Notes: generated from the letters alone by a model not told the origin. 64,000 nucleotides of DNA from Streptomyces sp. NBC_00234 (GCF_036195325.1 NZ_CP108101.1:7688001-7752000); one strand, 5' to 3'. Positions 25,391 through 35,435 are shown, counted from the stretch's first letter. Made by a program: numbers and translations.

Positions 25391-26421
25391 CGCGGTGCCG
25401 CGGTGCTGCGGCGGACGACCAGCCGGGGAGTCATCGTGGTGAGCACGGCGCGGTCCCTTCGGCCCTCGACGCGTTCGATCAGCATCCTCGCGGCCGTGGC
25501 GCCCATGGTGTGGCCCGCCTGATCGACGCTGCTCAACTGCACGGCGGCCAGCGCCGCGATCGCCGTGTTGTTGTATCCGACGAGCGAGACGTCGTCCGGC
25601 ACGCTCATGCCGAGAGCGTCCGTCGCCCGGTAGATGCCGAGGGCGGCGACGTCGGCGCCGGTCATGATGGCCGTAGGGGGGCGTTCGCTCGTCAGGAGCT
25701 GCATCCCCGCCTTGTAACCCCCGTCGTCCGAGTAGCTGGTCCGCACGACCTGGGCCAGTTCCTCCAGGCCGTGGCGTTCCATGGCCTCCAGGTACCCCTT
25801 CGCGAGTTCGGCCTCCGGGGTCTGCTTCCACAGGCTCGCTTTGGTTCCGGGCGCTGATACCAAGGCGATCTCCCGGTGCCCCAGGGACACCAGGTGGTCG
25901 ACCACCAGGCCCGCTCCGGCTCCGTCCGCGTCCACGACGGAGTCGTGCGCGGGGGAGGGGTCGTGGTGTCCGATCACGACCGTGGGTGTGGTGGCCGCCG
26001 TGTCGAGTACCTCGCTGCGGCGCGACCCCGGTGCGATCAGGATGATGCCGTCCATCTGGCGGTCGACCATGGAACGGATCGTGCGGGCCTGGTCGTCCGC
26101 GTCGAAGCCGGCCGCGCCGATCAGAACCGTGTACTCGCTCTGGCGCAGTTCGTCGCGGATGCCGTCGAGGATGTCGGCGAAGAAGGGGTTGCGGATGTTG
26201 TCGAGCAGGATGCCGATCGTGTAGGTCCGCCCGCGCATGCCGCGTGCGGCGGCGTGCGGCCGGTAGTTCAGCTCCGCCATGGCCGCGCGGACCTTCTCCT
26301 GCATGGCCGCGCTCGTTCCGTAGGCATTGCGCAGGACCTTGGAGACGGCGGCCGTGGACACGCCCGCATGGTGAGCCACGTCCGTGATCGTCACGCGCTT
26401 CTGCTTCGGTGCCGGATCCAT
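25387..26421 (-). CDS. LacI-family transcriptional regulator
   Basis: A 344-residue repressor-type regulator. The N-terminal helix-turn-helix reads VTITDVAHHAGVSTAAVSKV followed by the hinge LNYRPHAAARGMRG. The rest is a periplasmic-binding-protein-like sugar sensor (IGILLDNIRNPFFADILDGI; PDDVSLVGYNNTAIAALAAV). It is transcribed away from the ABC transporter genes and very likely controls them, with the transported sugar or a breakdown product as inducer. DNA binding would be in the ~235-base gap on its upstream side. Confidence 0.93.
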   Translation of the reverse strand: MDPAPKQKRVTITDVAHHAGVSTAAVSKVLRNAYGTSAAMQEKVRAAMAELNYRPHAAARGMRGRTYTIGILLDNIRNPFFADILDGIRDELRQSEYTVLIGAAGFDADDQARTIRSMVDRQMDGIILIAPGSRRSEVLDTAATTPTVVIGHHDPSPAHDSVVDADGAGAGLVVDHLVSLGHREIALVSAPGTKASLWKQTPEAELAKGYLEAMERHGLEELAQVVRTSYSDDGGYKAGMQLLTSERPPTAIMTGADVAALGIYRATDALGMSVPDDVSLVGYNNTAIAALAAVQLSSVDQAGHTMGATAARMLIERVEGRRDRAVLTTMTPRLVVRRSTAAPR

Positions 26422-26565
26422 GCGAGTGCCCCCGAGGTGGATGATCGATGCAACGGTCTACATGGTGCCATGAGGTGACCGCCGTGCCCAGCCCTCTTTT
26501 CTGGGGCGTTACGGCTGGATGTCTTGACGTGACAGTGGCTTGAGTGCACTGTTGTGCCCACTTCG

Positions 26566-26583
26566 CGTGGAGAACGTTACACA
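26566..26583. promoter_or_regulatory. Candidate LacI-type operator in the lacI/ABC divergent region
   Basis: The sequence GTGGAGAACGTTACACAA (26568-26585) has a central AACGTT palindrome with partial outer symmetry, as in LacI-family operators centred on CG. It lies about 75 bases before the GTG of the binding-protein gene. TTGACG at 26524-26529 could be a -35 element, but no good -10 follows. The assignment is weak. Confidence 0.25.
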
Positions 26584-26657
26584 AGCCGCTTCCCGGTTGG
26601 GTCTCCTCGCCTTGCGCCCGCCGCTGCCCTCGTCTCTTGAACATCAGGGAGTCAGTC

Positions 26658-27974
26658 GTGATCACCTCCTCTTCCCGTGCCGGAAAGGTGCGCATCGCCG
26701 GTCTCACGGCAGGTGCCGCGGCCATGGCCGTCCTGGCGACCGCGTGCGGCGGCTCGGGCTCGGCCGAGTCCTCGGCCCCGAAGAACTTCAGCTACCTGAG
26801 CGTCACCGAGAACACCACCGTCAAGACCGCTCTGGGCACCCTCTCCAAGGGAGCGTGCAAGACGCAGGAACAGGCGCTGCCGCTCAAGGTGGAGACCGTT
26901 CCGCAGTCGGGGCTCGACCAGAAACTGCAGCTGCTCGCCGGTCAGGGGGCCCTGCCCGTGCAGTTCGCCGCCGGCAACGCCCCGGCGCTGACTCAGCAGC
27001 TCTACAAGTCCGGCAAGGTTGCGGATCTGGAGAAGGAGCTCACGAACCTCGGGGTCCTCGACCAGCTCGAACCCGCCGCGATCTCCACGATCAAGGCGCT
27101 GTACGGCGGCACGGTCGAGGTGCTGCCCTACGAGTACAACATCGAGGGGATCTTCTACAACAAGAAGCTCTTCGGCGACAACGGTATCGCCGTCCCCGGC
27201 ACCTGGGAGGAACTGGTGGCCGCCGCGGCGAAGCTGGAGGCCAAGGGCATTCAGCCCTTCTCCGCCTCCGGTCAGCAGGGTTGGCCGATCACCCGGCTGG
27301 TCAGCACCTACCTCTACCGCAGCCTCGGTCCGGACGCCCTGCAGAAGGTTGCGGACGGGGAGGCGAAGCTGACCGACCCCGAGTACGTGAAGGCTGCCGA
27401 GGAGATCGCCGCCCTCGGCACGAAGGGGTACTTCGGCAAGGGCATCGGCTCGATCGACTACGACACGGCGATGAACCAGTTCCTCTCAGGCAAGGCCGGC
27501 ATGTTCTACATGGGCAGCTGGGCCCTGACGAACATCGCCGACGCGAAGCAGAACAAGGTGGGAGCCGAGAACGTCGGCTTCATGCCCTTCCCCGCGGTTG
27601 CGGGCGGCAAGGGTGCGGCCGACCAGTACCCCTCCAACGTCGGCCTGGGGATCGGGCTGGGCGCCACGTCCTTCGACAAGAAGACCGGCGACTGGGTCTC
27701 CTGCATCGCCAAGAACTACGGCAGTACGGCGCTGAAGGACCACGGTTCCATCTCCGGGTTCAAGGTGAACACGCCCGTCGAGGACAGCACCGAGGTCACC
27801 ACCCAGGTCCGCAAGACGATCACCGACTCGAAGCAGAACGTCCTGTGGTTCGAGGCCCTGTTCAGCACCAAGGCCACCACCGTCAGCCAGACCAACGCGG
27901 CAGGACTGATCACCGGGAGCATGAGCCCCGAGCAGTTCATGAAGACCGTCCAGGACGCCCTCGACACCAAGTAG
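26658..27974 (+). CDS. ABC transporter sugar-binding lipoprotein, 438 aa
   Basis: An extracellular solute-binding protein of family 1. GTG 26658, after AGGGAG, gives a lipoprotein signal ending VLATAC with Cys30 as the lipidated residue. The mature part has the family pattern: ALTQQLYKSGKVADLEKEL, YNIEGIFYNKKLFGDNGI, FLSGKAGMFYMGSWALTNIA. It would capture the substrate outside and pass it to the two permeases. No ATPase is encoded here; as in other streptomycete sugar importers, a shared MsiK-type ATPase elsewhere probably powers it. Substrate is inferred from the glycosidases downstream to be a rhamnose-containing glycoside. Confidence 0.92.
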   Translation: MITSSSRAGKVRIAGLTAGAAAMAVLATACGGSGSAESSAPKNFSYLSVTENTTVKTALGTLSKGACKTQEQALPLKVETVPQSGLDQKLQLLAGQGALPVQFAAGNAPALTQQLYKSGKVADLEKELTNLGVLDQLEPAAISTIKALYGGTVEVLPYEYNIEGIFYNKKLFGDNGIAVPGTWEELVAAAAKLEAKGIQPFSASGQQGWPITRLVSTYLYRSLGPDALQKVADGEAKLTDPEYVKAAEEIAALGTKGYFGKGIGSIDYDTAMNQFLSGKAGMFYMGSWALTNIADAKQNKVGAENVGFMPFPAVAGGKGAADQYPSNVGLGIGLGATSFDKKTGDWVSCIAKNYGSTALKDHGSISGFKVNTPVEDSTEVTTQVRKTITDSKQNVLWFEALFSTKATTVSQTNAAGLITGSMSPEQFMKTVQDALDTK

Positions 27975-28084
27975 GCATGGCGCGGCGCGGCCCAGGATGC
28001 GTACCGCCTCCCCGCAGAAACCCTCCGGGCCCGCCGCACCGCTCGCGCACCATCGCTCGCCCACCACAGAAGTGGACACCTTCC

Positions 28085-28969
28085 ATGCACCGTGTACTCG
28101 GTGACCGCAGGGCCGTCGCCATCCTGATCGGTCCCGCTCTGCTGGTCTACTCCCTCATCATGCTGGTCCCGATGGTGTGGTCACTGGGGTACTCCTTCAC
28201 CAAGGGCAACACGATCGACGGCTTCACCGGGAACGGGCTGGACAACTTCCAGCGCCTGTTCACCGACCCGGCCGTCCGTGAAGCCCTCACGTTCACCCTC
28301 AAGTACGCGGCCGTCGTGACGGTCGGCCAGGTGCTGACGGGATACCTGCTGGCGCTGCTCTACGTCTTCTTCCTGAAGAAGTCCTCGGCGCTCGTCCGTA
28401 CGCTGGCGTTCTTCCCCGTCGTGCTGCCCACCGTCGCCGTCGGACTGCTCTTCCAGAAGTTCTTCCAGGTCGCGCCGCAGACCGGACCCGTCAACTCCCT
28501 TCTCAACATGGTCGGTCTGGAATCGATTGACTTCTTCGGCAGCGCCGGAAGTGCCTTCTGGGTCCTCGTCGTCATGGACATCTGGCGCTCCATGGGCTTC
28601 TACGCCGTCCTCCTCTTCGCCGGACTCGTCGACATCCCCGAAGAGGTCCTGGAATCGGCCCGTCTGGACGGAGCATCCGGGCTGCGGCTGGTCCGTCACA
28701 TCGTCGTGCCCCTGTCCTTTCCCGTTCTGATGTCGTCCCTGATCTTCAGTATCAACGGCACTCTGAAGGTCTTCGACTCGATCGTCGCCCTGACCAACGG
28801 CGGTCCCGGCAACGACACTTCGCCGCTGACCCTCTACATGTTCCAGACGTCGTTCACCTACAGCGACTACGGCTACGGCAGCACCGTCGCCTTCCTGCTG
28901 ACCGTCGTGTGCCTGCTGGTGACCCTGGTCGTCTTCCGCCTCTCGCGCCGCGACCTCACGAAGGGCTGA
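28085..28969 (+). CDS. ABC sugar transporter permease (MalF type), 294 aa
   Basis: Six predicted membrane helices and the inner-membrane ATPase-contact loop (EAA motif) EEVLESARLDGASGLRLVRH. The N-terminus DRRAVAILIGPALLVYSLIM starts at ATG 28085; the much longer frame upstream is a shadow of the binding-protein gene. The ~110-base gap after the binding protein contains GC-rich dyads that could dampen read-through, a common way to make more binding protein than permease. Confidence 0.92.
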   Translation: MHRVLGDRRAVAILIGPALLVYSLIMLVPMVWSLGYSFTKGNTIDGFTGNGLDNFQRLFTDPAVREALTFTLKYAAVVTVGQVLTGYLLALLYVFFLKKSSALVRTLAFFPVVLPTVAVGLLFQKFFQVAPQTGPVNSLLNMVGLESIDFFGSAGSAFWVLVVMDIWRSMGFYAVLLFAGLVDIPEEVLESARLDGASGLRLVRHIVVPLSFPVLMSSLIFSINGTLKVFDSIVALTNGGPGNDTSPLTLYMFQTSFTYSDYGYGSTVAFLLTVVCLLVTLVVFRLSRRDLTKG

Positions 28970-28973
28970 AGCC

Positions 28974-29888
28974 ATGGCACTCACCACATCCAGCGACACC
29001 GCCTCCGCCAGGAAGACCTTCGGGAGCCAGCGGCCCGGCACGGCCCGCACCGCACCGAAGCGCCCGCGCCGCGGGAGCATCTGGGTCAAGGTCGCCGTCG
29101 GCGTACTCCTGGTCGTCGAGGTCTACCCCCTGCTGTGGATGTTCCTCACCTCGCTGAAGTCCAACGACGACTACCTCAACCACTCCACCTGGAGCCTGCC
29201 CACCACGTGGGAATGGGGCAACTACACCGAGGCATGGACCACGGGCCATATCGGTCTGTACATGAAGAACAGCCTGATGGCCGTCGTCCCCTCCCTGGCG
29301 CTGATCCTGCTGCTCGGCACGGCCGCCGGATTCGCGCTGCAGATCATGGTGTGGAAGGGCCGCAGCTTCACGCTGCTCCTCTTCCTCGCGGGCATGATGG
29401 TGCCCTCGCAGATGATCCTGTTGCCGCTGTTCACCGTGTACTTCCAGACCGGCCTCTCGGGCACGCTGTGGCCGCTGATCCTCACCTACACCGGTACCGG
29501 GCTTCCCCTGACGGTGTTCATGATGGCCACGTACTACAAGACGGTCCCCAGGGAGCTGTTCGAGGCCGCGACCATCGACGGTGCCGGCATCCTGCGCGCG
29601 TTCTGGACCATCAGCGTTCCCATGGTCCGCAACGCCCTGCTCACCGTCGGCCTGGTGCAGTTCTTCTTCATCTGGAACGACCTGCTCATCGCGCTGACCT
29701 TCACCAACAGCCAGGACATGCGCACCATTCAGGTCGGCCTGCTCAACTTCACCGGCGACTTCGGCGCCACGCAGTACGGCCCGCTGTTCGCCGCGATCTG
29801 CATCAACGTCGTCGGCACCCTGCTGATCTACCTCTTCCTCAACCAGAAGGTCATGAAGGGCCTCACCGGCGGGGCCGTCAAGGGCTGA
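28974..29888 (+). CDS. ABC sugar transporter permease (MalG type), 304 aa
   Basis: The second permease of the importer. After a ~35-residue basic cytoplasmic tail come six predicted membrane helices and the EAA loop PRELFEAATIDGAGILRAFW. Typical MalG-type sequences are LLFLAGMMVPSQMILLPLFT and FFFIWNDLLIALTF. It starts four bases after the first permease, so the two are translated as a pair. Confidence 0.93.
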   Translation: MALTTSSDTASARKTFGSQRPGTARTAPKRPRRGSIWVKVAVGVLLVVEVYPLLWMFLTSLKSNDDYLNHSTWSLPTTWEWGNYTEAWTTGHIGLYMKNSLMAVVPSLALILLLGTAAGFALQIMVWKGRSFTLLLFLAGMMVPSQMILLPLFTVYFQTGLSGTLWPLILTYTGTGLPLTVFMMATYYKTVPRELFEAATIDGAGILRAFWTISVPMVRNALLTVGLVQFFFIWNDLLIALTFTNSQDMRTIQVGLLNFTGDFGATQYGPLFAAICINVVGTLLIYLFLNQKVMKGLTGGAVKG

Positions 29889-29952
29889 GAACCGGCCCGC
29901 TCCCGACCCCCCCGCTGCTCCACCGCACCCTTCACGGAAGGTCCCCTCACCG

Positions 29953-32547
29953 ATGTCCCTTCAGCCTGCCCCGGTCACGTTCGAGCACCTGACCCATGGT
30001 CTCGGGATCGGCGTCGCCGCCCCTCGCCTGTCGTGGCAGCTGCCCGCCGGTACTGCCGTCCAAGAGGCGTACGAGGTCGAGTTCGACCGGGGCGGGCGTC
30101 TGCTCCGTACCGGTCGCATCGACAGCCCCGACCATGTTCTGGTGTCCTGGCCCGGGGACCCGCTCGCCTCGCGCGAGCGCGCCACGGTCAGGGTCCGCAC
30201 GTGGTCCACGGGCTGCGAGCCGTCCGCGTGGAGCGAGCCCAGAGCGGTCGAGCCCGGTCTGCTGGACGCCGGTGACTGGAGTGCGGTCCCGGTCGGTGCG
30301 GCCTGGTCCGAGAACCCCGACACCGACCGGCGCCCCGCCCGCGTGCGCAAGGACTTCACCCTCGAACGTCCGGTCACCCGGGCCCGCCTCTACGTCACCG
30401 CGCACGGGCTGTACGAGGCGGAGATCAACGGTGCCAGGGTGGGGGAGGACGCGCTGTCCCCGGGGTGGACGGTCTACCACGAGCGTCTGCGCTACTACAC
30501 CTATGACGTCACCGCCCACCTCACGCAGGGCGCGAACACCGTCGGAGCCTGGCTCGGCGACGGCTGGTACCGGGGGCGCTTCGGGTTCGACGGCGGCACG
30601 CGCAACATCTACGGGACCGACCAGTCACTCATCGCCCAGCTGGAGATCACTCACGACGACGGCACCACCACGGTCATCGCCACCGATGCGACCTGGCATG
30701 CCGCGCCCGGCCCCATCCTCACGAGCGGCCTGTACGAAGGCGAGACCTTCGACGCCCGCCTGGACGATCCCGCATGGTCCACTCCCACCCCCGGACGTCC
30801 CGCGGACTGGGCCCCGGTCGCCGTCCACCGACGGGACCCCGCAACCCTCGTGGCGCCCCAGGGGCCCGCGGTGCGCCGCACGCAGGAAGTCGAGCCCGTC
30901 GGCGTCACCCGCAAGGAGGATGGCCGCTACCTGCTGGACTTCGGGCAGAACCTCGTCGGCAGGCTGCGCCTCACGGTCGACGGCGCCGAAGGCACCACGA
31001 TCACGCTCCGCCACGCGGAAGTCCTGGAGCAGGGCGAGCTCGCCACCCGTCCGCTGCGGGAGGCACACGCCGTGGACGTCTACGTCCTCGCCGGAGACGG
31101 CCCACGTACCTGGCAGCCCCGTTTCACCCTGCATGGCTTCCGCTATGCGGAGATCACGGGCTGGCCGGGTGACGACCTGCCCGAGGGAGCGGTGACCGCG
31201 CTCGTCCACCACACCGACATGCGGCGCACCGGCTGGTTCGCATGCAGCGATCCTCTGGTCAATCGCCTGCACGAGAACGTCGTGTGGAGCATGCGCGGCA
31301 ACTTCGTCGACATCCCCACCGACTGCCCGGCCCGCGACGAGCGTCTCGGGTGGACCGGCGACCTCCAGGTCTTCGCCCCTACCGCCAGCTACCTCTACGA
31401 CTGCGTCGGCATGCTCGACTCCTGGCTCACCGATGTCGCCGCGGAGCAGCTCCCCGACGGCACGGTCCCCTGGTACGTGCCCGTCATACCCGGAGGCCCC
31501 TCCTGGACCCCGATCCACCCCGGCGCCGCGTGGGGCGACGTCGCCGCCTTCACCCCCTGGCTCCTCTACCGACGCTTCGGCGACCTGGACCTGCTGCGCC
31601 GTCACTTCGCGACCGGTCGCAAGTGGGTCGACCTCGTGGAACGCCTGGCGGGGCCCACCCGACTGTGGGACACGGGAGTCCAGCTCGGGGACTGGCTCGA
31701 CCCCATCGCCCCGCCCGACGACCCCGGCGACGGTCGCACCGACCGCTACCTCGTGGCCACGGCCTACTTCGCCCGCTCCGCCCGTCACCTTGCCTGGTCG
31801 GCGGAGGCGCTCGGCGACACGGACGCCGCCCGCCACTACGGCGCACTCGCCGACGCGGTCGCCGTCGCGTTCCGGGACGCGTACGTCCTTCCCTCCGGGC
31901 GTATGACGAGCGACAGCCCGACCGCCTACTGCCTCGCCCTCGCATTCGACCTGCTCGACGCACCCGACCTCCGCCGGCGGGCCGGCGACCGCCTGGCCAC
32001 CCTGGTCCTGGAGAACGACGCCCGCATCGCCACCGGCTTCGTCGGCACACCGCTGATCTGCGACGCCCTCACCGACACCGGGCACCTCGACGTCGCCTAT
32101 CGCCTCCTGACACAGACCGAATGCCCCTCCTGGCTCTACACCGTCACCCAGGGCGCCACCACGATCTGGGAACGCTGGGACAGCCTGCGCCCCGACGGCA
32201 CCCTCAACCCCGGGGGGATGACCTCCTTCAACCACTACGCGCTCGGCGCCGTGGCCGACTGGCTCCACCGCGTCGTCGGCGGCATCACCGCCACCGAGGC
32301 CGGCTACCGAACCCTCTCCTACCGGCCCCGCCCCGGCGGCGGCATCACCTGGGCGGACACCAGCCACGAAACCCCGTACGGCCTGGCGGCCCTGTCCTGG
32401 CGGCTGGCCGACGGCGTGATGACAGCCCGCATCACCGTCCCTCAAGGCTGCTCCGGAACGGTGGAACTGCCGGGGCGCCCGCCCCTGGCGATCGGCCCCG
32501 GAGACCACACCTTCGACACGGCCCTGCTCGACCGGAGCGCCGCCTGA
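29953..32547 (+). CDS. Alpha-L-rhamnosidase, GH78, 864 aa
   Basis: A hydrolase that removes terminal alpha-L-rhamnose. The N-terminal beta domains (FEHLTHGLGIGVAAPRLSWQ; LYVTAHGLYEAEINGARVGE) are the accessory domains of bacterial rhamnosidases. The catalytic (alpha/alpha)6 region has the family hallmark DCPARDERLGWTGD at residues 457-470; Glu463 aligns with the known general acid. Glu740 in TIWERWDS is a good candidate for the base. No signal peptide is present, so it should act in the cytoplasm on imported substrate. It follows the permeases by 64 bases and belongs to the same transcript. Confidence 0.93.
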   Translation: MSLQPAPVTFEHLTHGLGIGVAAPRLSWQLPAGTAVQEAYEVEFDRGGRLLRTGRIDSPDHVLVSWPGDPLASRERATVRVRTWSTGCEPSAWSEPRAVEPGLLDAGDWSAVPVGAAWSENPDTDRRPARVRKDFTLERPVTRARLYVTAHGLYEAEINGARVGEDALSPGWTVYHERLRYYTYDVTAHLTQGANTVGAWLGDGWYRGRFGFDGGTRNIYGTDQSLIAQLEITHDDGTTTVIATDATWHAAPGPILTSGLYEGETFDARLDDPAWSTPTPGRPADWAPVAVHRRDPATLVAPQGPAVRRTQEVEPVGVTRKEDGRYLLDFGQNLVGRLRLTVDGAEGTTITLRHAEVLEQGELATRPLREAHAVDVYVLAGDGPRTWQPRFTLHGFRYAEITGWPGDDLPEGAVTALVHHTDMRRTGWFACSDPLVNRLHENVVWSMRGNFVDIPTDCPARDERLGWTGDLQVFAPTASYLYDCVGMLDSWLTDVAAEQLPDGTVPWYVPVIPGGPSWTPIHPGAAWGDVAAFTPWLLYRRFGDLDLLRRHFATGRKWVDLVERLAGPTRLWDTGVQLGDWLDPIAPPDDPGDGRTDRYLVATAYFARSARHLAWSAEALGDTDAARHYGALADAVAVAFRDAYVLPSGRMTSDSPTAYCLALAFDLLDAPDLRRRAGDRLATLVLENDARIATGFVGTPLICDALTDTGHLDVAYRLLTQTECPSWLYTVTQGATTIWERWDSLRPDGTLNPGGMTSFNHYALGAVADWLHRVVGGITATEAGYRTLSYRPRPGGGITWADTSHETPYGLAALSWRLADGVMTARITVPQGCSGTVELPGRPPLAIGPGDHTFDTALLDRSAA

Positions 32548-32653
32548 CGCAGGCGGCCACCCGCCTTCGTCCCTCAGATTCCTCTCCGGCACGTGCGCCT
32601 GCCGGGCGGCTTCATGACCGCCCGGCAAGGCGCCGGTACGGAGAGGTGGATCC

Positions 32654-32685
32654 GGTGCCGGGTCGGCCTGACCCGACCCGGCACC
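32654..32685 (+). terminator. Hairpin between the rhamnosidase and GH3 genes
   Basis: GGTGCCGGGTCGG (32654-32666) pairs perfectly over 13 bases with CCGACCCGGCACC (32673-32685), loop CCTGAC. It lies 107 bases after the rhamnosidase stop. It probably ends or attenuates the transporter transcript, so the GH3 gene may have its own promoter or lower expression. Confidence 0.7.
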
Positions 32686-32755
32686 CCTCGCCACAGCCCC
32701 GATGAACGTCCGCTTCGCTCACTCCCACGCCTTTCCTCCGAAGGAGTACGGAAGA

Positions 32756-35311
32756 ATGAATCGTTCCAGAGGTATATCCCGGCGCCAGGTGGTCGCCGCA
32801 GCAGTGGTCGGTACCGCCGGCGTCATGGTCACCGGCATCCCTGCGGCCTCCGCAGAGGTGATCACGAAGGCGAAGACGGACCAGCCGTGGCGCGACACCG
32901 CCAAGCCGGCCGGCTGGCGTGCCGACACCCTCGTCAGTGCGATGACGCACGCGGAGCGGGTCGTCCTCGTGACCGCCGTCGAGGTCGCCGAGTTCAAGCC
33001 CTTGGAGCACCTGGGCATTCCGGCGATGACCCGGGTGGACGCCTCCGACGGCCTGCGAGGAGACACGGGCGTCACGGCCTTCCCGGCGCCCAACGCCCTT
33101 GCGGCCACCTTCGACGCCGCGCTCGCCGAGAAGTGCGGGGACGCGATCGGCGCAGAGGCCCGCGGCAAGGGCTGGAACGTCCTGCTCGGCCCCACGGTGG
33201 ACGTCGACCGCAACCCGCGCAACGGCCGGGAGGCGGAGTCGTACGGCGAGGACCCCCTGGTCAACGGCGTCATCGGAGCGGCCGTGGCGAAGGGCTTCCA
33301 GAAGAACGACGTCATCGCCCAGGTGAAGCACTTCACGGTCTACCACCAGGAGGAGGGCCGGAACTCGCTGGACGTGAAGCTCTCCGAGCGGGCGCTGCGC
33401 GAGCTCTACTACCCCGCGTTCGAGCACACGATCCGCGAGGGAGGCGCGCTCTCCATCATGACCTCCTACCCCAGGATCAACGGGGTGTTCGCCTGTCAGA
33501 ACGAAAAGATCATCAACGATCTGAAGACCGACCTCGGCCTGACGGACGGGTACGTCGGCACCGATTACTACCCGACGGGCGACCGCGTCGCATCCTTCCG
33601 TGCCGGGATCGACTCCGCGGCTCTCATCCCCGACACGCCCAAGGAAGCGTTCACCGACGGCCGGATCCCCGAGGAGCGCACCCGCGACGCCGCCCGCCGC
33701 ATCCTGTTCGCCCTCTTCGCCTCCGGCGCCTACGACCACCCGCTGCCCGCCACCCCGGCAGCGGTCGTCACCACTCCCGCCCACCAGGACCTGGCGCGCG
33801 TCACGGGTGAACAGGCCACCGTCCTGCTCAAGAACGAGCGCGATCTCCTGCCGCTGTCGGCCCGTACGACCATCGCGGTCATCGGCCCCACCGGCAAGGA
33901 CGCCATCACCGGCGTCGAGGGCTCGTCCTACGTCGACCCGGGCGACTACACCACGGCGGCGGACGCCATCAAGGCCATCGCCGGATCGAGCCGCGTCCTG
34001 CTCTCCCAGGGAACGCTGGGTGATGTCGCGCTCCCGGTGATTCCCGCCGACGCCTTCACCACGCCGGACGGCAAGCAGGGTCTGCACGCGGAGTTCTTCG
34101 CCGGCGAGGAACTCTCCGGAGCGCCCCTCGCCACCACGACCACCGGCAACGTCGACTTCCGCGGGGGCAACCCCGTCGGCGGTCTTCCCGCCAAGTGGTC
34201 CGGCCGGTGGACGGGCAGGCTCACCCCCACGACGACGGGTTGGGTGCGCTTCTCGACCCTGCTCGCGGGCGCGGGCAAACTCGTCGTCGACGGCGTGACC
34301 GTGTTCGACGAGTCCCGCTTCCTGTGGGACTCCTTCTTCGGCCCCCAGGAATCGGCCATAGGCGGTGTCACCCGGCTCACCGCCGGCAAGCCTGTCGACA
34401 TCACCGTCGAATTCACGACGAAGGACGTCGGCTTCATGGGCCCCAGCATGAAACTGTGCTGGCAGCCCGAATCCCTCATCCCCGCAGCCGCCGAGACGGC
34501 CAGGAAGGCCGACGTGGCCGTCGTCTTCGTCAACAACTACTCCGGCGAGGCATTCGACCGCGACGACCTGTCCCTGCCCGGCGACCAGAACCAACTCATC
34601 GAGGCCGTTGGCGAGGCCAACCCGAACACCGTCGTCGTGCTCAACACCTCCGGCCCGATGCTCATGCCGTGGCTGAAGCAGGTCAAGGGAGTCGTGCAGA
34701 GCTGGTACCAGGGCGCGGCGACCGGCACCGCCATCGCGAACGTGCTGTACGGGAAGGCCGAGCCCGGCGGCCGGCTGCCGGTCACCTTCCCCGCCGACGA
34801 GACGCAGGGCCCCTCCACGTACGACGGCGGCAAGAGCGACGGCGCCTACGGCAGCATCACCTACGACGAGGGCATCCACGTCGGCTACAAGTGGTACGGC
34901 AAGCACCACGCCGAGCCCCTTTTCCCCTTCGGGCACGGCCTCTCGTACACCACCTTCGCCTACGGCAAGCTCCGCACCGAGGACCTCGCCCTCGCCCGTG
35001 AGAAGGACACCGCCAAGGTCACGGTCGAGGTGAGGAACACCGGACGCCGTACGGGTTCCGACATCGTGCAGGTCTACATCGGGCACCTTCCCACCCGCAC
35101 GGAGACCCCCGAGAAGCACTTGGCCGGCTTCGCCCGTGTCCACCTGCGCCCCGGACAGCGCGAGAACGTGACCGTCGAGATCGACCGTCGCCGCCTGTCC
35201 TACTGGGACGAGTCCAGAAACCGCTGGGTGACCCCCACCGGCAAGGTCCGGGTGTACGTCGGTCGCTCCGTCGCCGACATCGAGCTCGCGGGGACGATCA
35301 CCGTCTCCTGA
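32756..35311 (+). CDS. Tat-exported GH3 beta-glycosidase with PA14 domain, 851 aa
   Basis: A retaining beta-glucosidase/xylosidase-type enzyme. ATG 32756, behind AAGGAG, opens with a twin-arginine signal (SRRQVVAAAVVG, cleavage near AASAEV), so it is secreted folded. The N-terminal barrel has KHFTVYHQEEGR and the nucleophile Asp270 in YVGTDYYPT. A PA14 sugar-binding domain (~residues 440-580; LHAEFFAGEELSGAP) is inserted. The second domain has the likely acid/base Glu598 in YSGEAFDRDDLSLPGDQ, and an Fn3-like domain ends the protein. It would trim beta-linked sugars outside the cell before uptake by the ABC system. Confidence 0.92.
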   Translation: MNRSRGISRRQVVAAAVVGTAGVMVTGIPAASAEVITKAKTDQPWRDTAKPAGWRADTLVSAMTHAERVVLVTAVEVAEFKPLEHLGIPAMTRVDASDGLRGDTGVTAFPAPNALAATFDAALAEKCGDAIGAEARGKGWNVLLGPTVDVDRNPRNGREAESYGEDPLVNGVIGAAVAKGFQKNDVIAQVKHFTVYHQEEGRNSLDVKLSERALRELYYPAFEHTIREGGALSIMTSYPRINGVFACQNEKIINDLKTDLGLTDGYVGTDYYPTGDRVASFRAGIDSAALIPDTPKEAFTDGRIPEERTRDAARRILFALFASGAYDHPLPATPAAVVTTPAHQDLARVTGEQATVLLKNERDLLPLSARTTIAVIGPTGKDAITGVEGSSYVDPGDYTTAADAIKAIAGSSRVLLSQGTLGDVALPVIPADAFTTPDGKQGLHAEFFAGEELSGAPLATTTTGNVDFRGGNPVGGLPAKWSGRWTGRLTPTTTGWVRFSTLLAGAGKLVVDGVTVFDESRFLWDSFFGPQESAIGGVTRLTAGKPVDITVEFTTKDVGFMGPSMKLCWQPESLIPAAAETARKADVAVVFVNNYSGEAFDRDDLSLPGDQNQLIEAVGEANPNTVVVLNTSGPMLMPWLKQVKGVVQSWYQGAATGTAIANVLYGKAEPGGRLPVTFPADETQGPSTYDGGKSDGAYGSITYDEGIHVGYKWYGKHHAEPLFPFGHGLSYTTFAYGKLRTEDLALAREKDTAKVTVEVRNTGRRTGSDIVQVYIGHLPTRTETPEKHLAGFARVHLRPGQRENVTVEIDRRRLSYWDESRNRWVTPTGKVRVYVGRSVADIELAGTITVS

Positions 35312-35341
35312 CCGGCACCCGCCTCGCACCTCCGGCACGGA

Positions 35342-35376
35342 CCCGGCGCGGGACCCGCCACCGAACCCGCGCCGGG
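35342..35376. terminator. Terminator between the convergent GH3 and CPBP genes
   Basis: CCCGGCGCGGG (35342-35352) and CCCGCGCCGGG (35366-35376) are perfect reverse complements around a 13-base loop. The position, between two convergent genes, fits a bidirectional terminator. Confidence 0.7.
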
Positions 35377-35435
35377 GGCACCTCCGTGGATCCCGCCGCG
35401 CGCCTCCCGCCGAGGCGCGGTGGGAGGCCTGGTCG

